Of a stretch of 8,276 nt of DNA, positions 1-7,017 are shown piece after piece (the stretch's first letter is position 1; the number at the start of each line of letters is the position of its first letter). Source of the stretch: an uncultured Pseudomonadota bacterium (GTDB lineage Bacteria > Pseudomonadota > Alphaproteobacteria > RF32 > CAG-239). The notes beneath the pieces are model-generated. The model was given only the letters and a program-made list of their open reading frames with translations, ran no database searches and had not been told where the DNA came from. The stretch lies in assembly GCA_902796625.1 (NCBI GenBank), contig CADBPX010000102.1:1-8276 (forward strand), in the 5' to 3' direction. Position numbers and translations under genes: made by a program.

Positions 1-539
1 TAATCGTCGCCGACTTTAATCCGGCAACATCGCCTTCGGTTTCTTCAATATATTCAACTTTATAATTGTGATTCTCCGCCCAACGCGTATACATGCGCAA
101 CAGCATTTGCGCCCAATCCATAGCTTCCGTGCCGCCGCTGCCGGCATGCACTTCCAAATATGCGTCATTTTTATCAACTTCGCCGGAGAGAAGAGATTCT
201 AATTCCGCGTGTTTGACTTTTTTTTGTAAATCCTGCAGGTTTTGCTGTAATTCACCGAGCATTGCTGCATCATTGGTTTCCTCGGCAAAATCAACCATTT
301 CATGATAATCTTGTAAATTAGCGGAAAATTCATCGTATTGCGTCAGCTTTGTTGCCAACGTATTTTTTTCGCTCATCAATTTCTGAGCTTTTTCCGGATT
401 ATCCCATAATGCGGCATCGGCCGTAAGCGTTGTTAATTCCTCAAGGCGCAAAACCGCATTGTCGTAGTCAAAGATACCTCCTGAGCAATTTTAACGATTG
501 CTCGATTTCTTGAATTAAATTGAAAAATTCTGCCTGCAT
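1..539 (-). CDS. prfB: Peptide chain release factor 2, N-terminal part, with programmed +1 frameshift
   Basis: Release factor 2 recognises UGA and UAA stop codons on the ribosome and triggers peptidyl-tRNA hydrolysis. Reading starts at ATG 539-537 and gives 23 codons (MQAEFFNLIQEIEQSLKLL...), ending at an in-frame TGA (470-468). Skipping T470 opens a frame to the window edge: LDYDNAVLRLEELTTLTADA, and later AGSGGTEAMDWAQML and EETEGDVAGLKSATI, which match RF2. About 179 residues are visible. They cover the helical domain 1 and the start of domain 2. The GGQ and SPF motifs lie beyond the left edge. The intact frame is complement(1..469) joined to complement(471..539). The start overlaps the mrcA stop (TAATG) and has GGAG seven bases upstream, so it is probably translated by coupling as the last visible gene of the amiC-mrcA-prfB unit. 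The in-frame TGA is regulatory and does not indicate a pseudogene. Confidence 0.97.
467..482 (-). promoter_or_regulatory. prfB programmed +1 ribosomal frameshift site
   Basis: On the minus strand the sequence reads AGGAGGTATCTTTGAC, from 482 down to 467. All classical elements are present: an internal Shine-Dalgarno-like AGGAGG (482-477), a UAU spacer codon, the slippery CUU Leu codon (473-471), and the UGA stop followed by C (470-467). The shift occurs after codon 23. The E. coli site differs in the SD-like part (AGGGGG) and is otherwise the same. In E. coli, low RF2 slows termination at this UGA, so the ribosome slips to the +1 frame and makes more RF2. The same feedback is inferred here from the conserved motif. 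Confidence 0.96.
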
Positions 540-2965
540 TAATATTCTCCGCCAATTTGAATACTGCCGCCTTCACTGGAAACCGGAGCAACTCCGCTGC
601 CTTCGCCGATGGTTCTCTGACGATTATTAAATTCAAAATCCGGTTTTAAGGCTTCAATAATAACCGCTTTGTCAGACGGAGACGACGGACGTCCGGTGTA
701 CGGATTAACCCGCACCAGTTTAATTCCGCCCGGAATCCGGAAATTCGTATCCGGTGTATCTTTAAGTGCTTCTTTCATAAAATCATAAAAAATCGGCAAG
801 GCCGCATGAGCACCGGTTTCGATTTTTCCCAAACTCACCGGCTCGTCAAACCCCACATAAACACCGGCCACCAAGTCCGGAGAAAAGCCGACAAACCATG
901 CATCTTTCGTTTCATTGGTTGTTCCGGTTTTGCCGGCCAGATGGCGATGCAATTCATTAAGCCGTGCGCCGGTACCGCGAACGGCAACACCTTCAAGAAT
1001 TGAAGTCATTTGATATGCAGAAAGCGGATCAACGACCTGTTCACGAACTACCGTAAACTCCGGAGCTTCCTGATTTTCCCATTTTTCAGCCTCACAATCC
1101 ATGCACGGCGTTTGTTCGTGTTTATAAATGGTTTTCCCTTTACGATCCTGAATACGCTCAATCATATAAGGCGGAACTCTTTTACCACCGTTAACAATAA
1201 CGCAATAAGCACTGACCATATTAATAACCCGAGTATCTGCAGCTCCCAGTGATGCTGAAAGGAATGGCGGCAAATTATCATTAACTCCGACGCGTTTCGA
1301 CATTTCAACAATCTTGTCCATGCCGATATCCTGAGCCAAACGCACCGTCATCAAATTTTTTGACAGTTCAACCCCGCGCCGTAAAGTCATTAAGCCGTAA
1401 AATTTTTTGGAATAATTAACCGGCTTCCATTTTGGCATTCCGGCTCCCTGATCCAAAACAAACGGAGCGTCCAAGATTAAATCTGTCGGAGAATATCCTT
1501 CTTCCAATGCCGTTAAATAAACAAACGGCTTAAAGCTGGAACCGGTTTGCCGATACGCTTGCGTTGCCCGATTAAATTGTGATTTGGCAAAGGAAAAACC
1601 GCCGACCAGAGCCAAAACTTTTCCGGTATGCGGGTCCATAACCGCCATACCGCCTTCAACTTCGGGAATCTGCCGCAATTCATAAGTTGCCACGGCTGTA
1701 CCCTTGCTTTTTTCGTCAGTTTTCTTCTCAACATAAACCACGTCACCTTTTTGTAAAACCTGTTCCACTGAAGTCGGTACCGGCCCCATGTCTTTGCCTT
1801 TTTCGGCATGCCGTGCCCATTTAAGTGAATTTATAAAAATATTTCCCTTATCGCCGGCAACGGTTTCTATTTCCGCCTTATCTTTGCCAACTTTAATAAC
1901 TACGGCCTTTTCCCAACTTTCTTCGGCTCCCGGAGTTAATTTTACATCATTCAGACTTTGTTTATAATTTTCATCAAGAACAATTTTTTCCGTAGCACCG
2001 CGCCAACCGTGCCGCATATCATAAGCAATCAACCCTTTGCGCAAAGCGCGTGTAGCAATGCTCTGCAACTTCGGATCAACGGTTGTTCGCACGATTAGTC
2101 CGCCCTGATACAATGCATCATCACCAAAATTGCGGCTGATGGTGCGACGAACTTCTTCGCTGTAATATTCCGTATCTTTCAAAAATCCGCTTTTTCGATC
2201 AACCACTTCCAGCGGTTTTTCCTTAGCTTTTTGAGCTTCTTCTTCGCTGACATAACCATCTTCGACCATACGATCAATCACCCAATTGCGACGTGCCACT
2301 GCGGCCTCGTGATGAGTATGCGGATTATAATTATTCGGTCCCTTTGGTAAAGCGGCCATATATGCAATTTCTTCCAAACTTAATTCATCTAATGACTTAC
2401 CGAAATAATTCATTGCGGCGGCGGCAACACCATAAGCGCGATTGCCCAAATAAATTTCATTAAGATACAGTTCCAAAACATGGTCTTTACTAAATGCTTT
2501 ATTGATGCGCCGAGCTAAAATGGCTTCCTTTAATTTTCGGGTATATGACACCTCAGAGCTTAACAAAAAGTTTTTAGCAACCTGCTGAGTAATTGTCGAA
2601 GCTCCGGCCGGACGTTTACCGCTGCCCATATTTTTCAAATTGCCGAGAGCGGCACGGACAATTCCCAAATAGTCCAAACCGGCATGCTGATAAAAATGCT
2701 TATCTTCGGCAGAGATAAAAGCTTTCTTTACTAAATCGGGAATTTTTTCCACCGGCACGAAAAGTCTTTTTTCCGCTGCGTATTCCATCATCACCTGTCC
2801 GTCACCGGCAAATAATCGGGTGGTTACCGGCGGTTCATAATTCTCCAACTGATGATAGTCCGGAATCGTTATATTGATTTTTGTTATTCCGTAAGTAACA
2901 ACAACAATTAAAACAATCAAAAAAAACAAAGCCATACTGGCCATATAGGATAGAAATCTCAGCAT
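539..2965 (-). CDS. mrcA: Penicillin-binding protein 1A (bifunctional glycosyltransferase/transpeptidase)
   Basis: Class A PBP (ponA/mrcA family) that polymerises lipid II glycan strands and crosslinks stem peptides in the periplasm. Residue numbers are from the ATG at 2965. A short cytoplasmic N-terminus and one membrane segment (about 4-28) anchor it. The GT51 domain (about 50-225) shows EDKHFYQH with catalytic Glu87, GASTITQQ (121-128) and ELYLNEIYLG (165-174). A variable OB-like region follows (about 320-430). The transpeptidase domain has SSFK (nucleophile Ser476), SKN (535-537) and KTGT (679-682). All key residues are present, and 808 residues is normal for the family. An in-frame GTG at 2971 would add two residues, but GTGAG sits five bases before the ATG, so the ATG is preferred. 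amiC lies 71 bp upstream and prfB overlaps by one base. A CxxC (Cys621, Cys624) lies between the SxN and KTG motifs. Confidence 0.97.
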   Translation of the reverse strand: MLRFLSYMASMALFFLIVLIVVVTYGITKINITIPDYHQLENYEPPVTTRLFAGDGQVMMEYAAEKRLFVPVEKIPDLVKKAFISAEDKHFYQHAGLDYLGIVRAALGNLKNMGSGKRPAGASTITQQVAKNFLLSSEVSYTRKLKEAILARRINKAFSKDHVLELYLNEIYLGNRAYGVAAAAMNYFGKSLDELSLEEIAYMAALPKGPNNYNPHTHHEAAVARRNWVIDRMVEDGYVSEEEAQKAKEKPLEVVDRKSGFLKDTEYYSEEVRRTISRNFGDDALYQGGLIVRTTVDPKLQSIATRALRKGLIAYDMRHGWRGATEKIVLDENYKQSLNDVKLTPGAEESWEKAVVIKVGKDKAEIETVAGDKGNIFINSLKWARHAEKGKDMGPVPTSVEQVLQKGDVVYVEKKTDEKSKGTAVATYELRQIPEVEGGMAVMDPHTGKVLALVGGFSFAKSQFNRATQAYRQTGSSFKPFVYLTALEEGYSPTDLILDAPFVLDQGAGMPKWKPVNYSKKFYGLMTLRRGVELSKNLMTVRLAQDIGMDKIVEMSKRVGVNDNLPPFLSASLGAADTRVINMVSAYCVIVNGGKRVPPYMIERIQDRKGKTIYKHEQTPCMDCEAEKWENQEAPEFTVVREQVVDPLSAYQMTSILEGVAVRGTGARLNELHRHLAGKTGTTNETKDAWFVGFSPDLVAGVYVGFDEPVSLGKIETGAHAALPIFYDFMKEALKDTPDTNFRIPGGIKLVRVNPYTGRPSSPSDKAVIIEALKPDFEFNNRQRTIGEGSGVAPVSSEGGSIQIGGEY
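547..550 (-). promoter_or_regulatory. prfB ribosome binding site inside the mrcA 3' end
   Basis: GGAG on the minus strand lies seven bases before the prfB ATG (539-537), within the last codons of mrcA. It supports this ATG as the start and fits reinitiation at the TAATG stop/start overlap. Confidence 0.7.
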
Positions 2966-3036
2966 AAACACTCACAAATAAACAGTTCTGTTAGAGCAAA
3001 TTTATTACAATTACAGAAAAAAGCAATAAAAATCTC
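2966..3036. other. Short amiC-mrcA spacer
   Basis: This 71-bp AT-rich gap follows the amiC TGA. I see no stem followed by a T-run that would act as a terminator, so read-through from amiC into mrcA is likely. It contains a small dyad, AACAGTTCTGTT (2981-2992), whose two-base centre is too tight for a stable RNA hairpin. Confidence 0.5.
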
Positions 3037-4272
3037 TCAATTAGAAGCAATTTCGGGATCATTAAAATATCTGTCAATGGCTTTAGCGGCAGCATGAGCC
3101 AATTTATTGCGATATGAAGTAGTGCGCAAACTTGCTTCTTCACTGCGGTTTGACAGATAACCCATCTCTAAAAGAGCGGCCGGAATATCCGGTGCCTTCA
3201 GCACGGCAAAACCGGCAAAGCGATGCGTATTTTTAACCAATTTAACGCACGCCGACATTTCTTTAACCAAATAGGTGGCATATTTGGAAGATTTGTTACG
3301 CGTATCGGTTTGTGATAAGGAAATCAAAATATCATTAACTTCCTTGCTGTTACCACCTAAATCAACACCGCCGATAATGTCGGCTTTATTTTCGCGTTCG
3401 GCCAGTGCCGCCGCCTCTTGGTCGGATGCCGTATCGGACAAGGTGTACACCGAAAGACCGGTTGCCTGACGATTTTGTGCGCTGTCAGCATGAATAGACA
3501 TAAACAAATCGGCTTTATAATTTTGCGCAATTTTAATCCGTTGACGCAACGGTATAAAGATGTCTTTATCTCGGGTCAAATAAACCGTGTATCCCTTATT
3601 ACGAAGAATTTTTTGCAACTCTCTTCCCATGGCTAAAGTAATGTTTTTTTCATAAGTACCGGAATAACCGATGGCCCCCGGATCTTTGCCGCCATGCCCC
3701 GGATCTAAAACAATAATCCGCTTGCGTCCGACTCGTTTTGCATCATCGGAATTTGTCGGTTCACGTTTCCACCAACGGCTTTCCTTTTTTTCTTCCTGCG
3801 GTGCAAATCCGGTATTATTGGTTACCACATAAGCATTACCGATTTTGGCGTTAAATTGATTTTCGTTGCTCATTAACAAATCAACTACTAAACGCCACGG
3901 CTTACCGCTTTGCGGTTCAATAAAGAAAACCTTTTTTATCGTTGCCGGCCGCAATAAATCCATAACCACACGCTTGTCATTGCCGTCCATTTTTCCGACC
4001 CGCGTACCGGCAACAATCTGATTGCTTACTTTGGTATAGAGTTTATTTATATTGGAATCGGCCAAATCGACAACTACACGCTTAGGATTATTAAGCAGAA
4101 ACACGCGATAATTTACTTTTTTATCCATATCAAAGACCACGCGTGCGCCGTCAGATTGATTGCCGATCCGCATATCTTGAATATTGACCGAAGCCATTGC
4201 AGCAGCGGCATAGCATACCAACCCGATCAGCGTTACCAAAAAACAAAAAAATTTTCCTTTTATTTTTTGCAT
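3037..4272 (-). CDS. amiC: N-acetylmuramoyl-L-alanine amidase, AMIN plus Amidase_3 (AmiC type)
   Basis: Periplasmic zinc amidase that cleaves the bond between N-acetylmuramic acid and L-alanine, typically to separate daughter cells. The 411-residue product has a signal peptide (about 1-27, ending AAAAMA before SVN). An AMIN domain follows (about 28-135; septum and peptidoglycan targeting in the family), then a charged linker (about 155-183) and the Amidase_3 domain (about 185-405). Visible catalytic features are DPGHGG with zinc ligand His193, YEKN with Glu208, SIHAD with His261, and LLEMGYLSN with catalytic Glu369. I see no LysM domain and no obvious regulatory helix insertion, though I have not modelled the fold. 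The ATG at 4272-4270 has a GGAAA-type ribosome site just upstream. It is the first gene of the minus-strand unit and is divergent from rne. This arrangement beside mrcA is common in Alphaproteobacteria. Confidence 0.96.
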   Translation of the reverse strand: MQKIKGKFFCFLVTLIGLVCYAAAAMASVNIQDMRIGNQSDGARVVFDMDKKVNYRVFLLNNPKRVVVDLADSNINKLYTKVSNQIVAGTRVGKMDGNDKRVVMDLLRPATIKKVFFIEPQSGKPWRLVVDLLMSNENQFNAKIGNAYVVTNNTGFAPQEEKKESRWWKREPTNSDDAKRVGRKRIIVLDPGHGGKDPGAIGYSGTYEKNITLAMGRELQKILRNKGYTVYLTRDKDIFIPLRQRIKIAQNYKADLFMSIHADSAQNRQATGLSVYTLSDTASDQEAAALAERENKADIIGGVDLGGNSKEVNDILISLSQTDTRNKSSKYATYLVKEMSACVKLVKNTHRFAGFAVLKAPDIPAALLEMGYLSNRSEEASLRTTSYRNKLAHAAAKAIDRYFNDPEIASN

Positions 4273-4305
4273 TAATTTCCACTATTAAAAAAACTCATTA
4301 CAACT

Positions 4306-4311
4306 ATTATA
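4306..4311 (-). promoter_or_regulatory. Candidate amiC promoter -10 box
   Basis: A perfect TATAAT on the minus strand, about 34 bases before the amiC ATG, would start transcription near 4299 and leave a leader of roughly 27 bases. The -35 is poor: ACAGAT at 17-base spacing, or TTAACA (4337-4332) at 20. The whole zone is AT-rich, so a chance match is possible. Confidence 0.4.
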
Positions 4312-4372
4312 AAAGTCACTTATTACCAATCTGTTAAAATTGTGTATTTTTTACATATTTTAAAATTATCTG

Positions 4373-4400
4373 TTGTTTTTTTATTTTTACACGTTATTCT
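4373..4400 (+). promoter_or_regulatory. Candidate rne promoter
   Basis: TTGTTT (4373-4378) and TATTCT (4395-4400) are separated by 16 bases. They would start transcription near 4406-4408, immediately before the first large stem-loop, giving a leader of about 260 bases. An alternative pair, TTGTGT (4340-4345) with TAAAAT (4361-4366), has only a 15-base spacer. Both are matches by eye in AT-rich DNA. Confidence 0.3.
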
Positions 4401-4513
4401 ATTAAAGGCGGCGGATTGTTTCGTACTAACCTAACAAGGAATGTAGCGATAAAAAAATAATGCGTATGGAACAGCCGTCTATTAGAAGAATTTGGGTTTA
4501 GATAAGGCGACGA

Positions 4514-4615
4514 ATGTCCTATAAACAAGAAGAAAAAACTGACATTTGGCCGCCGTGTAAAACATTTGTAATAAAATATCCGCCTATATGCGCGGTCTGT
4601 TTGAGTTTGTTTTAA
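4514..4615 (+). CDS. Possible 33-codon upstream ORF in the rne leader
   Basis: An ATG at 4514 opens MSYKQEEKTDIWPP... and ends ...ICAVCLSLF at TAA 4613-4615. AAGG (4504-4507) lies six bases upstream, an acceptable ribosome site. I do not recognise the peptide. It has three Cys and a weakly hydrophobic tail. Its AUG would fall inside stem H2, so translation and folding would compete if it is real. A short ORF like this can easily arise by chance, and nothing beyond the ribosome site supports it. Confidence 0.15.
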   Translation: MSYKQEEKTDIWPPCKTFVIKYPPICAVCLSLF

Positions 4616-4656
4616 TTATCTTAACCCGTTGTTAATGCCTGCTTAAAGGCTGAAAT

Positions 4657-4660
4657 GGGG
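4657..4660 (+). promoter_or_regulatory. rne ribosome binding site
   Basis: GGGG, followed by A4661, lies five bases before the ATG at 4666. It fixes this start. The next in-frame Met, at codon 5, lacks a comparable site. Confidence 0.7.
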
Positions 4661-4665
4661 AATAT

Positions 4666-7017
4666 ATGACAAAAAGAATGTTAATTGACGATACACAACC
4701 GGAAGAAACACGGGTGGTGATCGTTGACGGCAACAAAGTTGAAGATGTTGAATTTGAATCAACATCACGTAAACAAATAAAAGGCAATATTTATACAGCC
4801 AAAGTTATTCGCATTGAACCGTCCTTGCAGGCGGCTTTTATTGATTACGGCGGAAATCGCCACGGATTTTTGGCATTTAATGAAATTCATCCTGACTACT
4901 ATAACGTATCCGAACAGGTTATGCAGGAAGTTGAAGCGGAAGTTGATGAAATTATTGCCGAAAAAATCCGCTACTTAAAAGAACGTGAAGCACAACGCGC
5001 GCGCTATAAAGCAGAAAAAGAAGCGGCCGAAGCCCAAAAGCGACTTGAAGCCGAACAGGCACAAGAAATAGAAGAATCCCAAATGGAGCCGGTGCAAAAT
5101 GTTATTCCGGAAAATGATGCCTATCTGCAAGATCAATATACCGAAACTGAAGAATCAAACAGTGCTATCGTCGAAACAGCGGCAGAATCTTCCCAACCGC
5201 AAGCTGAAGATGTTGCAGAAAATCCGGCTGAAACCGATGACAGCAATCCTGAAACAGCGGCAGAAGAAAACTCTTCGGAAAATATAACTGAAACTCCGGA
5301 AGAAAATGCCGAGGAAAACTCAACGAAAAAAGCTCCGCGGAAAAAGCGGCATTATACCCGTCGACCGCGTGATCGGAAAAAAGCTCCGACAACATTGGCC
5401 GATGATACCGGCTTGGATAATAATGCATTGGAAGAAGAACTTGATACCGACGATGATGACGACGATGATGATATTGACGGTAATGATTCTGCCTATAATT
5501 TTGATACTCAACGCAAGTTGTTAATTGCTCGCAAATTGTTCCATCGCAGCACTATTCAAGAGGTTATTCGCGAAGGACAAACTCTGTTGGTTCAAATTGT
5601 AAAAGAGGAGCGCGGCAATAAAGGAGCCGCTTGCACAACATATATTTCCCTGGCCGGACGTTATTGTGTCTTAATGCCGAATCGAATTAAAAGCGGCGGT
5701 GTTTCACGCAAAATAACCAATGCCAACGATCGTAAACGCCTTAAAGGAATTATCCGCGAATTACCGATAAATCCGCAAATGTCTCTGATTGTTCGCACTG
5801 CCGGCGAAGACAAAACCAAGTCTGATATCATTCGCGACTATAACTATTTAATCCGCACTTGGAATGCTATTCGTTACAGTGCCTTAAAAAATCCGGCACC
5901 AACCATTGTTTACGAAGAAGGAAATTTAATTAAGCGGGCTCTGCGTGATATGTATACCAAAGATATTTCCGAAATAATCATCGATGGTGACGAAGCATAC
6001 CAAACCGCCCGTAACTTTGTAAAAATCCTGTCTCCGCATCATGTACGTAACATCAAATGCCGTAAACCGGGAGAAGTTCCGGTGTTCCAGCGCTTTCAGG
6101 TCGAAGCACAACTCGACAAACTGCATAATCCGATTGTGCAGCTGGAATCCGGCGGCTATCTGGTTATTAACCCGACAGAAGCTCTGGTTTCCATTGATGT
6201 AAACTCCGGACGAGCAACGAAAGAAAAAGATATTGAAGAAACCGCACTGAAAACCAATTTGGAAGCAGCCGATGAAATCGCCAAACAATTAAAAATGCGT
6301 GACTTGGCCGGATTGATTGTTGTCGACTTTATCGATATGTATGAACCGCAAAATAACCAAGCCATTGAAAAGCGCATGAAAGAAGCCTTGAAAGATGATC
6401 GCGCACGAATTCAGGTAGCCAAGATGAGCATTTTCGGCTTGCTGGAGATTTCCCGTCAACGGATGCATTCATCTTTTATGGAAAGCAATTACGAAACCTG
6501 TCCATATTGCCACGGCCACGGAGTAACCCGTACCATCGAATCCGGAGCAACTCTGATCTTGCGCGCAATTGAAGGGGAAGGAGTTCGCAATCGTAACTAT
6601 AAATTCACTGTAAGCACTCCGACTGAAACAGCAGCTTATTTACTCAATCAAAAACGCCGCCAACTTGCGGCTTTGGAAGAAGCCTATGATTTGCAAATTG
6701 TTATTGCCGGTGATTCGACAATGAAAGATGTCGCAGATTTTCGGATTGCCCGTGAAAAAATTATAACAAAAACTGCTAATACCTCTGAAAATATGACTTC
6801 TTGCTATGAAGAAGATAATCTTGACGAAGATCAGTATAGCGATGATATTGCTGAAGATGAAAATACCGATGAGGCGGATAATTCACGCCGCTCCCGTTTT
6901 CGCCGTGGGCGCACTCGGCGCTTTCGTCGCAATGATCGATATGTTGCTGAAAATAACAATATTGAAGAAAAAGCCAAACCGGAGAAAAAATCGTGGTGGC
7001 AAAAATTAATCGGTTAG
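4666..7017 (+). CDS. rne: Ribonuclease E (RNase E/G family), alphaproteobacterial type
   Basis: Endoribonuclease that starts mRNA decay and processes rRNA and tRNA precursors by cutting AU-rich single-stranded RNA, and scaffolds the degradosome. The 783-residue product begins with an S1 domain (about 36-80: GNIYTAKVIRIEPSLQAAFI, HGFLAFNEIHP). An insertion of about 215 residues interrupts it: a charged helix-prone stretch (85-135), a long acidic Glu/Asn/Thr-rich region, a Lys/Arg patch (221-239) and an eight-Asp run (262-269). S1 resumes at IQEVIREGQTLLVQI (297). The DNase I-like catalytic domain has SIDVNSGRATK (Asp511) and VVDFIDM (Asp554), the same 43-residue spacing as E. coli Asp303/Asp346. 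The zinc-link is CPYC (Cys612, Cys615). The C-terminal tail is short, with an Arg-rich RNA-binding-like patch (741-758) and terminal KKSWWQKLIG. I see no E. coli-like membrane-anchor or enolase-binding region. The M48 gene overlaps the end by 25 bp. Confidence 0.97.
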   Translation: MTKRMLIDDTQPEETRVVIVDGNKVEDVEFESTSRKQIKGNIYTAKVIRIEPSLQAAFIDYGGNRHGFLAFNEIHPDYYNVSEQVMQEVEAEVDEIIAEKIRYLKEREAQRARYKAEKEAAEAQKRLEAEQAQEIEESQMEPVQNVIPENDAYLQDQYTETEESNSAIVETAAESSQPQAEDVAENPAETDDSNPETAAEENSSENITETPEENAEENSTKKAPRKKRHYTRRPRDRKKAPTTLADDTGLDNNALEEELDTDDDDDDDDIDGNDSAYNFDTQRKLLIARKLFHRSTIQEVIREGQTLLVQIVKEERGNKGAACTTYISLAGRYCVLMPNRIKSGGVSRKITNANDRKRLKGIIRELPINPQMSLIVRTAGEDKTKSDIIRDYNYLIRTWNAIRYSALKNPAPTIVYEEGNLIKRALRDMYTKDISEIIIDGDEAYQTARNFVKILSPHHVRNIKCRKPGEVPVFQRFQVEAQLDKLHNPIVQLESGGYLVINPTEALVSIDVNSGRATKEKDIEETALKTNLEAADEIAKQLKMRDLAGLIVVDFIDMYEPQNNQAIEKRMKEALKDDRARIQVAKMSIFGLLEISRQRMHSSFMESNYETCPYCHGHGVTRTIESGATLILRAIEGEGVRNRNYKFTVSTPTETAAYLLNQKRRQLAALEEAYDLQIVIAGDSTMKDVADFRIAREKIITKTANTSENMTSCYEEDNLDEDQYSDDIAEDENTDEADNSRRSRFRRGRTRRFRRNDRYVAENNNIEEKAKPEKKSWWQKLIG
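6981..6984 (+). promoter_or_regulatory. Ribosome binding site for the M48 protease gene, inside rne
   Basis: GGAG within the last rne codons lies eight bases before GTG 6993-6995. The protease frame is closed by TGA at 6963-6965 and holds no ATG between there and the GTG pair, so this site decides the start. Confidence 0.65.

Larger units (their letters stand above)
4401..4665 (+). promoter_or_regulatory. Putative structured 5' leader of rne
   Basis: This stretch lies between the AT-rich promoter zone and the rne start. Several stems can be drawn. H1 pairs 4410-4426 with 4464-4479 (16 pairs, four of them G-U, one bulged A4415, loop of 37 bases). H2 pairs 4506-4509 with 4551-4554 and 4511-4518 with 4541-4548, with a 22-base A-rich loop. 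H3 pairs CCGC 4580-4583 with GCGG 4592-4595. H4 pairs TTAAC 4621-4625 with GTTAA 4631-4635. H5 pairs GCCT 4637-4640 with AGGC 4647-4650 and ends seven bases before the ribosome site. E. coli RNase E represses its own mRNA by cleaving a long structured rne leader. A similar role here is inferred only, and I recognise no sequence similarity to the E. coli element. No riboswitch, tRNA or known small RNA was recognised. Confidence 0.45.

Noticed and set aside
468..470. In-frame TGA suggesting a broken prfB
   Set aside because: It is embedded in the complete programmed frameshift motif, and the +1 frame is intact RF2.
433..636. 67-codon minus-strand frame spanning the mrcA/prfB junction
   Set aside because: It overlaps the real mrcA end and prfB start in another frame, and its product resembles nothing. 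The RF2 reading with frameshift explains the sequence.
2981..2992. Dyad AACAGTTCTGTT upstream of mrcA as an operator or terminator
   Set aside because: Five-base arms with a two-base centre are common by chance in AT-rich DNA. There is no T-run and no recognised regulator motif.
4460..4501. 13-residue ORF MRMEQPSIRRIWV in the rne leader
   Set aside because: The nearest AAGGA is about 19 bases upstream, too far. It is within chance expectation.
4407..4554. Long-range pairing GGCGGC (4407-4412) with GCCGCC (4549-4554)
   Set aside because: Only six pairs across about 136 bases. It conflicts with the longer local stems H1 and H2, which explain both segments better.
5449..5472. GAT/GAC tract as a phase-variable microsatellite
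   Set aside because: The codons alternate between GAT and GAC, so it is not a pure repeat. Three-base units would not shift the frame.
5926..6288. 120-codon antisense ORF within rne
   Set aside because: It lies opposite the conserved catalytic domain of rne, has no family signature, and is best explained as a codon-bias shadow.
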